A stretch of DNA of 64,000 nucleotides from Cavia porcellus (GCF_034190915.1 NW_026947489.1:63612001-63676000), one strand, 5' to 3'. Shown: positions 10,125 to 18,490, numbered from the stretch's first letter. Notes: generated by a model from the sequence alone, not told the origin. Numbers and translations: made by a program.

Positions 10125-11057
10125 TTAGCATTTTTGTCTTGCCTTTTTCGCACAACCTTCCATAAACCACATGTGCCACTGTAAATATTCTGGCTCCTTT
10201 AAAAGAATTTTGGCCAAGGCTTTCCAATCATAAGGAGCAAGATTACCATAGTGATCTGCTACCGATGTTATTAATTCTCTAGTGTAATGAGCCTGAGGGC
10301 CATAAAGGGTTACAGCCTTTTTTAATTTTGCTAAATCATCCATATTAAATGCTTCCCATCTAGGGGGAACTGCCTCTCCATCTATTGGCTGAGGTCTGAT
10401 TACAGGGAAAGCAAAGGCAGGCTTTTCCTCATCAGAATCCCCTAATTTTGGTAAATCAGCCAAAGCTAGCTTGGCTTTACTCCAATTAGGGTTAGATGGA
10501 GGAGGTGCAGAGGGAACTATAGGCGGGTTTTGCTTAACGGAGAGTTGTTTCACCTCTTGTGTTAAATGCTGTATAGCCTGTAAAATTGGGCGATTGTCAT
10601 AATTTGATATTGCTGCGGCAGCTAAAGCTGAGTCGGCTGTAGTGGATTTTACTTTTAGTTTGGACGCCTTTTCACTACTTAAAGCGATAGCGTCATTTTG
10701 AACTACATTCTGCTCCTCCTCTGTGAGGGGCAATTCCTGAATAACTGGCTTAATTTCTAGTTGAAGATTTTCTACAATATGTTCATCTTCCATAGCTTTT
10801 AATAAAGAGTACACAACCGACCAAATAGCCCAAAAACGTAAAGGAATCTTCTCCTCCTGTTGCATAGCCCTTTCTATACTAACCCTTGCCTTCCTCCATA
10901 CTTCTACATCCAAAGTTCCTTCATCTGGAAACCAAGGATTATATTCTTTAATTGTATCAATACACATATCCAAGTCAGCTGACCTGAGCGATATGCCATA
11001 TATAGATAATAAATGTTTAAGAATTTTTAAGAAAGGAGAGGAAGCAGATTGTCCCAT
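10125..11057 (-). pseudogene. gag: Truncated Gag (matrix, spacer and N-terminal capsid)
   Basis: The open frame is 310 aa and starts 18 bases past the leader splice donor. It begins MGQS, a myristoylation-type N-terminus expected for betaretroviral matrix targeting to membranes. Residues 1-100 form the matrix-like part. Residues 180-190 hold a PSAP late-domain motif (182-185) next to a proline run, which would recruit ESCRT. The capsid probably starts near residue 217 at F|PVI and shows W234, a YGP motif near 252-254 and 'YDWKAL' near 276-281, all typical of betaretroviral capsid N-domains. It stops at residue 310 in the middle of the capsid fold. A complete Gag is about twice as long: the capsid C-domain with the major homology region and the nucleocapsid zinc knuckles are missing. 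The frame then runs into a stop at the deletion junction. Confidence 0.9.
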
Positions 11058-11074
11058 TTCCCCGTAATAAAATT

Positions 11075-11086
11075 ATACTTACCTTC
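11075..11086 (-). promoter_or_regulatory. Consensus 5' splice donor in proviral leader
   Basis: The minus strand reads GGAAG|GTAAGTAT, a full consensus donor (GTAAGT at 11077-11082). It lies between the primer binding site and the gag ATG at 11057. That is the expected site of the major donor used to make the spliced env message. Confidence 0.75.
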
Positions 11087-11102
11087 CTAAGCGACCTTCG
11101 GA

Positions 11103-11122
11103 GTCCCTGAATTCGGGCGCCA
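11103..11122 (-). promoter_or_regulatory. Primer binding site, tRNA-Lys3-like with 2-nt insertion
   Basis: Starting 2 nt after the 5' LTR, the minus strand reads TGGCGCCCGAATTCAGGGAC. It matches the complement of the 3' end of tRNA-Lys3 (TGGCGCCCGAACAGGGAC) except for two extra T residues in the middle. Lys primers are usual for betaretroviruses. The first 11 bases, which matter most for priming, match exactly. Confidence 0.75.
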
Positions 11123-11124
11123 CT

Positions 11125-11698
11125 TGTCGTGAGTGTCTAGAGCACTCTGAACTCCGGGCAAGGTAAACACGCACGCCTTGTCGGGACACGGGGGGTACAG
11201 CGCTTGGAAAAGAAAGACAGGAGAGACACCTTTGCTGTCTGCACCGCGTTACACTGCACTGCACTGCACTGTACGCACAATCTTTATTTTAGGATTCATA
11301 TATAGTAAACCCGATCAATTCACAGAGCCCAGATAATTAAGTAGTGAAAAGGCATTCTTTGTGGCAAGCTACAACGTGACAGACTACAATGTTTATTCTA
11401 AAACTATCTAAGTGAAGTAAATAATCACAACCAGTTCTCACAACTTCTCTAGCCCAGGAAGAAATTCATTAGCTCAAGAATGTTGTTAATTTGTCTGCTG
11501 TTAGTGTCACAAAGGGTGGCCAGCCACTTCCTCAAGACTTCTGCAAAACAAAGCCAGCTCACAGTATGGATTCCAGAGGGTGAGGGCTCACTGAGAACAG
11601 GCATTCCCGTTCTACCTCCTTCTCGCATACCAGGGCGGCTATTGTAAATTGCAGGTTAGAGGGGGTTGGGCCTACAAAGTGACACCTCATCCCCCACA
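11125..11698 (-). repeat. Provirus 5' LTR
   Basis: This 574-bp copy is the same length as the 3' LTR and identical to it as far as I can read by eye. It is followed on the minus strand by AG and then the primer binding site, which marks it as the 5' LTR. The TATA-like box is at about 11297-11304 and AATAAA at 11283-11288. Confidence 0.95.
11297..11304 (-). promoter_or_regulatory. TATA-like box of the 5' LTR
   Basis: The minus strand reads TATATATG about 170 bases before the LTR end. It is the only clear TATA-like element in the LTR. AATAAA follows within about 10-15 bases, so transcription would begin downstream of the poly-A signal. Promoter activity is inferred, not shown. Confidence 0.55.
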
Positions 11699-11704
11699 GA
11701 CTAC

Positions 11705-11745
11705 AGAAACAAAACTAAACCCAATGAAGAAAGAAACAAAAAGAC
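11705..11745 (+). repeat. B1-type SINE, 3' part after provirus
   Basis: This is the continuation of the SINE interrupted at 5572: 'agaaacaaaac' followed by an A-rich tail. Confidence 0.65.
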
Positions 11746-12710
11746 AGAAAAACTAATCTACCGCCTGGCATAAACTCCAAGAGAAGCAGGGTGGATGGTA
11801 AAAGTAACATATGACAGCAGAGCTCTTAATGAAATCACCCAGCCCTCAGCCCATAATATGCATCAGATGTTTCTGCTGCCATTTAATTGGCCCAGCATTA
11901 TTCCTCTTTTAGAGAGGACACAAAAGGCTGGGCTCCACCCAACTGAACCGCACATCAGCGTGAGGCACTAGGTCTTCAAAATGTATGTTTTTAAGGTACG
12001 TGTTGAGACAGCCTCATCTCTTCCACTACGTGTGGACTGACCCTGAAGGGTCACCCAGAGGGAAGGGTGCAGTAGAAACAAGGCCATTCCACATTTATAG
12101 GCAGGGAAACACACCAGCATCATTTTATGGAAACACAGCTTAAGAAATGCGAGGCGTTTGCTGGCTTCACTCAGAACTCTCATGTTGTGAGAGAAATGTG
12201 GGAGAAATATGTGTGAGATTCGGACTCTCCTTTTTCCAGCTAGGAAGAATTTGTCCACTGGAGCCAACCGGTGACAGTGACTGGAAAGGATTAGCACGGG
12301 TCTCGCCTGACAGGCTGCTTTGTAGGAACCCATCTGCTCTCTGACATTGATTATCATTATTTTTCCATCATGCCTAAGGTTCCATCCTTAGCAGAAATGT
12401 GTGCCAGCTCTCTCCTGAGGAAGGCTCCTGCTGCGAAGCCATCTCTGGCAACGAATCTTTAACAAAAGATCAAAAGCTTGACATTTATTTTTAAGCATGA
12501 GAAGAAGAGGTGCACAATGTTGGAACCAAATGTATGCATAGCAAGAGCTGCTAAACAGTTGCAGGAAAGAGCAGTGGCAGGAAGAAATGTTACATGACAT
12601 GCTGACGGCTTTCCTTTGTGAAATAGCGAGTGATGCCCTGGTGTGCGGTATGTGGGCTATGCAATGGTCAGCTCTAACGTCTTTTTAAAGTAGAAGAGAG
12701 GGGACAGTGT
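11746..12710. other. No gene recognised
   Basis: Unique-looking sequence. A 129-aa frame on the minus strand (11968-12357) has no recognisable domain and no supporting context, so I do not call it. Confidence 0.5.
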
Positions 12711-12713
12711 GCT

Positions 12714-12865
12714 TGTTTGTTTAGAAACAGGGTCTCTCTGTGTAATTCAGTTCAAGCTGGCCTTGAACTCAGTATGTAGCCCAGGCTGGCCTCGAATTTT
12801 CAGGGATTCTCCTGCCTCAGTCTCCTGAGTGCTGTGAATACAGGCTCGCACCAGCATTTCCTGCA
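12714..12865 (-). repeat. B1-type SINE with internal duplication
   Basis: On the plus strand it reads 'gagggtctc..ttcagttcaagctggccttgaactca' then again 'tgtagcccaggctggcctcgaa', then 'cctgcctcagtctcctgagtgctg'. The duplicated 'aggctggcctngaactca' block is common to many B1 copies in this window and marks the local subfamily. Confidence 0.85.
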
Positions 12866-12889
12866 GTGTGTTTACTATTGGGAACCAGG

Positions 12890-13075
12890 TATGTATTTAT
12901 TTTTTGTACAATGCTAGGAATTGAACCTAAAGCCTTATATGTGTTAGGCAATCACTCTACCACTGATCTTTTACATTTTTGTTTTCTTTATTTATTTTTG
13001 GTACCGAGGATGGAACTCATGACCTCGCACTTGCCAGTCAGGCACTTATGCCACTGAGCTAAATCCCCAGCCCCC
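12890..13075 (-). repeat. Two tRNA-derived SINEs, old then younger
   Basis: At 12890-12965 there is a diverged copy ('aatgctaggaattgaacctaaagcctt'). At 12979-13075 there is a cleaner copy whose plus-strand text ends in 'ccactgagctaaatccccagcccc', the complement of the tRNA-like head GGGGCTGGGGATTTAGCTCAGTGG. Confidence 0.85.
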
Positions 13076-13079
13076 ATTT

Positions 13080-13205
13080 TTGTTTTATTTTGAGACAGCA
13101 TCTTACTAAATTGTCCAGGTTGGCCTTGATTTGAGGTCCTCCTACCTCAATCTTCCAAGTAGGGATCACAGGTGTGTTCCACCATGAACCACCCTGAACC
13201 AGGTG
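13080..13205 (-). repeat. B1-type SINE
   Basis: Minus-strand B1 with 'gagacagcatcttactaaattgtccaggttggcc' and 'tacctcaatcttccaagtagggatcacaggtgtg' on the plus strand, fairly diverged. Confidence 0.75.
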
Positions 13206-13275
13206 TGTTTTATGATTTTATCTCCAACTAGCATTCAGAGAGATTGTTAAGATAGTGATTGAAATAGAAACACAA

Positions 13276-13371
13276 TGGGCTGAGGATTTAGCTCAACGGC
13301 ATAAGTATCTGCCTTGCAAGCAGGTGATCGTGAGTTCAATCCCCGGTACCAATAAAAAAAAAAAAAAGAAA
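13276..13371 (+). repeat. tRNA-Ala-like SINE with 15-bp target duplication
   Basis: A near-complete tRNA-like head: GGGCTGAGGATTTAGCTCA (A box), a CCTTGCAAG loop whose central TGC is an Ala anticodon, and GTGAGTTCAATCC (B box), then GGTACC and an A-tail. Flanking copies of GAAATAGAAACACAA at 13261-13275 and 13372-13386 are a perfect target-site duplication. This shows L1-style insertion and a fairly recent event. Confidence 0.93.
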
Positions 13372-13599
13372 GAAATAGAAACACAAGATGATATTTAAAA
13401 GAAAAAGAAAAGGTATTCTCATTCTAATTGACCATACTAGCACAGATGACAAAAAAATTTTATTTGTTTAGTTTTATTCAGAAAGTATATGTGAATTCAT
13501 TGATCTGAGTTAGGGTGTTTGTTTAGTGGAAAGAGTAAATAAAGTAGTCAGGATGAGAATTTCATAGGACATGATTTTGTCACCTTCAAATTGTCCACC

Positions 13600-14055
13600 T
13601 ACTGTAAGGAGATTCCTTTTCTTGTTTAATTTTAAACCAGGTAAAATAAAATGTAACAGAACAAAGAAGATCAGAAAAAAACAATGTAAGTGACACAGAT
13701 TTCAAAGCAAGACAACAGGAGATCAACAGTGGTTACCATAATGTCTCTTGTTTTTTTCTAAATAGTTGTCTATATCTTTACACACAACGAATTCATAAAA
13801 AATAAAATGGTGTAAAACTGATCAAAACAGAATAATGACGGCATTTCAGGCCTTCAAAATTAGACAATAGGAAAATCAACAATGGCTACCATAATGTCTC
13901 TTGTTCTCTTTAAAACAGCTATGTATACCTTCATGTAGGATGAAATTAAACAATACACAACAGACTAAAACCACTCTGAACAAAGAATAAAAGCAATATT
14001 GGATTTCACAGCATGATGATAGGAAATCAGCAATGGATACTATAATGTCTCTTTT
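13600..14055 (-). mobile_element. Older tail copy of ORF1-only L1 family, part 1
   Basis: Three successive ~152-bp units carry a TGG(T/C)TACCATAATGTCTCTTG-type core at about 13731, 13884 and 14035. The same units form the tail of the intact element next to it. Copy A inserted into this older copy, which resumes at about 17374. Confidence 0.7.
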
Positions 14056-14159
14056 CCTTTTTTTTTTTTTTTTTAATTTTATTTAAGGAGAAAAGAAAAA
14101 AAAAGCAGGGAAAGGGTACAAGTTATACAGATTTACAGAAAAAAAATGAACAGTAGGAA

Positions 14160-15400
14160 ATCACTAGTTAATGGATTACATATTGTCATCTTAGAAATAA
14201 TTGTTCAAGTCACAAAATTAAAGCTTGTAAAGTGGACATTCCATCAATGATACTGCAAACAGTTCTGTTCATTGATCCAATAAAACTCTGTGATATCATT
14301 TTCTATCTTATACACTTAAATATACATGCAGTTATATAGTTTAGAGTACTTTCTTTTCCTCTCTTTTGTACCATGACTATTACACATTTTGGGTTTCATT
14401 GCTCCCACGGTTCTTATTACTTTTTTGGAAGAGAGTAAAACCAAATGTGACATAACAGAACAGAATCGGTCAAGTCAAAAGGGTGGACATAATAGATAAT
14501 GTAAAAACATAATACAGGTGATCAACAATGGTTACCATAATGTCTCCCGCTATCTCTAATAGAATTGCCTATATCATTAGTTATAATACAATTGAACAAA
14601 ACAGTAAAGAATAAAACCGACAAAACCAAAACATTGGAGACATTGTAGGTCTTCAAAAGTAGCTAAAAGTCAACAAGAATGGGCATCATAATGAATCTCA
14701 TTATCTTCACAGCTGATGCCTAAACTTTCGAACCTGATACTATCCAGCAAAACAGAATAGGGGAACATCAGTTAAAAACCAGATGGTGAGAGTAATACAG
14801 GGCTTTAAATCAAGGTAATGAAAAGTCAAAATGGGTTACTATAATATATCCTGCTATTTTTTTCCTTTAATTAAAAGGATAAAGATAAAAAAGTAAATAA
14901 TGGAGTGGAGATTGAGATAAAAGAGGGCATAACAACGAAACAGCGCAGATCAAAACATAACCATTTAAGCAGAATAGTGTTTCACCACCAGATAATCCTA
15001 ACCTAAAAGTAGTTACCATATTGTTTCTTTCTTTGAAATCCTTGAGTACAACTTCGTATACTGTAGCATTAAGTATATCAAAACAATGTAAAACCATTCA
15101 AGAGAATGACAGCATTACAGAGTATTTAGAATCGACTAACAGAAAATGAACAATGGTTTCTGTATAATCTCCTTGTCTTTAAAAGGTTTTTGCTTATACT
15201 ATCGTACATAATAAAGTCCAATAAGATACAGCCTATTTAGACCATTGGAGACAGAAGGACAAAAGCTAGATGAGACTTCAAAACAAGATGATACTAAATC
15301 AGTATTACCTATTAAGATGTCATTTTCTCCAAAATAGCTGTTCCTATCATCCAATCTTCTCTGCCTCATTTCTGTTAAGCTCTTTTTCTGTCAGTAGCTG
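14160..15400 (-). repeat. ~150-bp diverged tandem units in copy A tail
   Basis: On the plus strand, related cores (GGTTACCATAATGTCTC and variants) recur at about 14172, 14369, 14530, 14681, 14833, 15010, 15153 and 15304. From 14530 on the spacings are 151, 152, 177, 143 and 151. Between cores, 'aattgaacaaaacag', 'aaaccgaccaaaac' and 'cttcaaaa' phrases recur in the same order. Confidence 0.75.
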
Positions 15401-16528
15401 TCAGTTTGTCTTCTTCATTTTGTTCTCTGCTCCATTTGTTGTGGCCTCCCCGCCACTATTTCTGGGTTCTTTGTATTTTTCTTTTTTTAGAATATCCTGC
15501 AATACTTTCTGTAGAGTTGAATTGGTGGTTGCAAATTCCCCCAGTTCCTCTTTATCCTGGAAGCACCTTATTTTTCCATCAATTTCCAGGGACAGTTGTG
15601 CAGGATATCTCAATCTTGGCTGGAGATTATTATCTTTCAATGCTTGAATTATTTCCCCCCACGCTCTTCGTGATTTGATGGTTTGTGCAGAGAAATCTGC
15701 TGTAATTCTGATGGGTGTTCCCTTGTAAGTGGTCTGTTTCTTGTCTCTTACAGCTTTTAATATTCTGTTCTTGTATTGAATTTCTGGAATTTTTATTATT
15801 ATATGCCTGGGTGTTGCTCTGTTTGGGTTGTAGGTAGCTGGGGTCCTGTATGCCTCATACATCTGAGTATCTTTACCTTTTGCTAAATTAGGAAAATTCT
15901 CCTGGATTATTTCTGTGAGTAGCTTTTGTAGTTCACTTGTTTGCATCCCTACTTCTTCTTTTATGTTCTTAATCCTTAAGTTATGGATCCTCTTATCATC
16001 TTCTTGTCTTTGTATTATTGCTGTTTGTTTCTTTGTTATTTTTAAGAAGTTTTTCATTTCATTCTCCCATATTACAAGTCTGCCCTCCAGTTCAGATAGT
16101 CTGTCCTTAGTTTCTTTCAAGCTGTTATGCCAGTCTTCGATAGACTTCTTAGTATCTTGGTAGTCCCTTTGAACCTGCTTCACGTATTCTATGCTTTCTC
16201 TGTTTTCTCCATCAAACAATTCTCCCCTTTTTTTCTGTTCTTCCATTCCATCACCTGTTTTTTCTTGGGTGGTGCTTAGCATTTCTCTAACTATTCTGCA
16301 TACTTCTAGCTTCAGGTCGTTGATAACTTCATTCCTGAATTGGTCTATGAGGCTCTCTATATGGTGCCTTATGTGTATTGGTGCGGTGTCTGCTATTGCC
16401 TGTTTCTCAGAATTGGGGGCCGAGGAGACTTTCTTGTTGCTGCCTCTTCCCATGCTGCCTCTTCTTCTCTGTTCCTTATATATATGCAAGCTTATATAAG
16501 AGGCCCAGCTTCTCTCCCAGTCAGCCAC
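15401..16528 (-). CDS. L1-type ORF1 protein, intact (copy A)
   Basis: An RNA-binding chaperone-like protein of a LINE-1-derived element, expected to coat its RNA in cytoplasmic particles. The frame is 375 aa, but the likely start is M26 (MGRGSNKK), because that start is conserved in copies B and C; upstream residues vary. A basic, disordered N-terminus is followed by a coiled coil (about residues 120-180), an RRM-like region (about 183-275, beginning HNLRIKNIKEE, with AYRTP and a HIIIKIPEIQYK strand), and a C-terminal domain (about 276-350) with the RRAW motif at 287-290 and RLRYPAQLSLEIDGK. Length and order match mammalian L1 ORF1p. Compared with copy B it lacks about 20 residues just after the start (between SAPNSE and ADTAP). 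No ORF2 follows. I found no stop or frameshift, which is unusual for an old element and implies recent activity. Confidence 0.92.
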   Translation of the reverse strand: MADWERSWASYISLHIYKEQRRRGSMGRGSNKKVSSAPNSEKQAIADTAPIHIRHHIESLIDQFRNEVINDLKLEVCRIVREMLSTTQEKTGDGMEEQKKRGELFDGENRESIEYVKQVQRDYQDTKKSIEDWHNSLKETKDRLSELEGRLVIWENEMKNFLKITKKQTAIIQRQEDDKRIHNLRIKNIKEEVGMQTSELQKLLTEIIQENFPNLAKGKDTQMYEAYRTPATYNPNRATPRHIIIKIPEIQYKNRILKAVRDKKQTTYKGTPIRITADFSAQTIKSRRAWGEIIQALKDNNLQPRLRYPAQLSLEIDGKIRCFQDKEELGEFATTNSTLQKVLQDILKKEKYKEPRNSGGEATTNGAENKMKKTN

Positions 16529-17192
16529 AGCCTGATCGAATTGCGCCAGTTAGGTGTTCCCGCTCACCGCTGCGCACCAGGGAGTTACGGACCAGGCAGC
16601 CTACGCGTCTCCCCTCCCGGCCACCGTCAGGCTCTGGGATCTGGGTTGGGACAGTCTACCAGGTCCGCCGGCAGCGTCACGCAGGCCAGGCACTTTTCAC
16701 CAATCCCGCCCGAGAGGGGGATGTGTGGCTGGAGTCGCCACCGCGCCCTGCTCCCGCAGGACTGCTCGGGCCCAGAAAGTCCTCTGCTGGAATCAAACTG
16801 TGGTAGAGTGTCAGTTTCTCTCACTCACCTCACCATAAGTCAGTGCACACCTCCCTGCCGTTCGCAGATTGCCGTTCTCAGAGCTTCTGCACGTCTCTCC
16901 CCTTGCTGAGCCGCTGTAGAGGCAGCCAGCCGCTGCGCAGCGGGAAACCCAAATCGCGGCTTACAATGGCGCGGTTCCAGCCTCCACACCGAGTCTTTTC
17001 TGTTCCTGTTTTAGCACCAGGACTGCATTCCAAGTTGGCTTCTCTCAGCCCAGTTCGTTCCTGAGTCAGCAGAGCATATCTCCACCTGCTTATGTCTCCT
17101 TAGTCCGCACCATTCCTGGCTTCTGAGCCGAGTCTTTCAGAGAGCCGCCGGTAGTTGCTGTTATCTGTCCGCCATGTTCTCCCGGAAGAGTC
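16529..17192 (-). promoter_or_regulatory. GC-rich 5' UTR of copy A
   Basis: This is CpG-rich compared with its AT-rich surroundings, and starts with CTTCCGGGAGAACATGGCGG, which resembles the promoter-proximal start of mammalian L1s (a GGCGG/ATGGCGG YY1-like site). Copy B shares this region at lower identity. Promoter role is inferred from position. Confidence 0.6.
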
Positions 17193-17373
17193 AAATGGCA
17201 ACTTAATTGTGTGTACTGAGCAATTGGCTAGATCTTACATCTTTGACATCCTCCATAATATATTAAAAGATCACTGTGTGTCTTTCCGGTCTGTAAGAGT
17301 CCTTCCATGAGGCCTGTAGGCCGTAGAAGTCTCAGTAAGCAGTCTAGCCGGGACAGAAATTCTCAGCACTACC

Positions 17374-17545
17374 ATGTCTCTTTTTCTTCAAAGTAGCTGT
17401 TCATTTCATTACACATAATACAATAGATTCTTATAAATTGTTTAGAAATGTTATGCATGTGTGAGCTTCTACATGTACATCTATCCTTTTTTGTATTATA
17501 GGGACAAACAAAACAAAACAAATTACTAGAAAAACAAAAAACAAA
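17374..17545 (-). mobile_element. Older tail copy, part 2 (interrupted by copy A)
   Basis: Plus-strand 'atgtctctttttcttcaaagtagctgtt' continues the unit broken at 14055, and the following 'gttatgcatgtgtgagcttctacatg' matches the tail of copy C near 33820 when reversed. This supports one older element cut by copy A. Confidence 0.65.
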
Positions 17546-17560
17546 AAAAGACAAATAACA

Positions 17561-17650
17561 TGCCGGGGATTTAACTCCGCAGCATAAGCGCCTGCCTGGC
17601 AAACGTTAGGTTGTGAGTTCGATCCCCGGTACAAAAAAAAAAAAAAAAAA
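17561..17650 (+). repeat. tRNA-Ala-like SINE with target duplication
   Basis: It carries 'ccggggatttaactc', 'gcctgcctggc' and 'gtgagttcgatccccggtac' and an A-tail. The phrase AAAAAAAGACAAATAACA precedes it and GACAAATAACA follows it, giving a clear target duplication. Confidence 0.9.
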
Positions 17651-17879
17651 GACAAATAACAATAGCAAAAAGCCAAAAATAGTGTTGATATAGGCCTTCA
17701 AAACAAGGTGGTAGAAACATAACTAAGGTTGTTATTTTACATAATGATCTTCAAAAGAGTTCCTTAGATCACTAGACACAAACATGCAAAATTGTTCTAA
17801 TCCTACGAATGTTAACTGTTTTGTTCCTAGAACTAATAGAATCTGTAGCAGAGTCATCTTAGATATCTTAAGTGTGTTT

Positions 17880-18245
17880 ATGCAAACTTAAGTATTTTTT
17901 CTTTTCCCTTCCTTCTTTTCTCCTTTTCCCTGAGATATTATTTTTCTCCCCTTTGAGCAGATTCTTACGCTTTGACAGCATTTATTATTTATTGAGTATT
18001 TTGTATCTTATGTACTGCTACCATTTCTTACACTAGGGAGACTATATGGTATTTACACATGTGAATTTGATTTATTTCACTTATAGTATGGTCTCAAGTT
18101 GTATCCATTTACCTATAAAAATCTCAATGTGATCATTCTTTATAGCCGAGCAGTACTCCATTGTATAAAAATACCACATCTTTTTTATCCATTCCTCAAT
18201 TGATGGGTATTTAGGTTGTTTCCAAGATCTGACTATAGGAGATTT
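17880..18245 (-). mobile_element. L1 3'-end fragment
   Basis: Plus-strand text contains 'agcagtactccattgtataaaaataccacatctt' and 'atccattcctcaattgatgggtatttaggttgtttcc', the complement of a characteristic L1 3' UTR/ORF2 end. It is 5'-truncated. Confidence 0.85.
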
Positions 18246-18411
18246 CTTCAAAATTAATTTTAAATACAGTGGATATAGAAAAAGGTGTGGCCTGCAGAAA
18301 ACTACCAAACGTAATATAAAAAGATGAAAGCTTCTCTCCTAAAAGATGATTATTTCTATATCAAGATTTAATGCACTATAATTAGTTTCCCCATTAAAAT
18401 CATTTCCAGAC

Positions 18412-18490
18412 GCCCAGGGATGTAGCTCAGCAACACAACACCTGCCTGGCAAGTGTGAGGTCCTGAGTTTGATTCCTGTACAAGCAAAAT
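18412..18490 (+). repeat. Diverged tRNA-derived (ID-like) SINE
   Basis: The sequence is 'cccagggatgtagctcagcaa..ctgcctggcaagtgtgaggtcctgagtttgattcc', with recognisable A and B boxes but a different middle from the younger copies. Confidence 0.8.

Larger units (their letters stand above)
5567..11704 (-). mobile_element. Betaretrovirus-like endogenous provirus with internal deletion
   Basis: The provirus proper is 5573-11698, read on the minus strand. Two 574-bp direct repeats (5573-6146 and 11125-11698), which I read as identical, begin TG and end CA when read 5' to 3' on the minus strand. A 6-bp target duplication GACTAC lies at 5567-5572 and 11699-11704. Order on the minus strand: 5' LTR, primer binding site, splice donor, truncated gag, truncated pol, env, polypurine tract, 3' LTR. 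The 6-bp duplication, PSAP-bearing Gag, class II-type integrase and an Env with a long basic leader place it with betaretrovirus-like (class II, ERVK) elements. At 6.1 kb it is 2-3 kb short of a complete genome, because of a single internal deletion joining capsid to RT. It is defective for Gag-Pol functions; env is open. Identical LTRs argue for a recent insertion. Confidence 0.95.
14056..17373 (-). mobile_element. Copy A: ORF1-only (half-L1) retrotransposon
   Basis: On the minus strand this runs from about 17373 (or from the conserved family start CTTCCGGGAGAACATGGCGG at about 17192) through a GC-rich 5' UTR and an intact ORF1 (16528-15401). About 1.3 kb of ~150-bp diverged tandem units follow, ending in an A-tail (T-run at about 14056-14074). 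No ORF2 (endonuclease/RT) is present. A candidate 11-bp target duplication ATGTCTCTTTT lies at 14045-14055 and 17374-17384. The layout matches half-L1 (HAL1) elements, which depend on another element for reverse transcription. Confidence 0.85.

Noticed and set aside
13276..13371. Functional tRNA-Ala gene
   Set aside because: Although tRNA-like, it has an A-tail, target duplications and many copies, so it is a SINE.
13600..15400. CRISPR-like array from regularly spaced repeats
   Set aside because: Units are ~150 bp, diverged and inside a mammalian retroelement; repeats and spacers of CRISPR size are absent.
16340..16909. 189-aa plus-strand frame opposite ORF1 and its 5' UTR
   Set aside because: The length comes from GC-rich 5' UTR and antisense ORF1; no known protein features.
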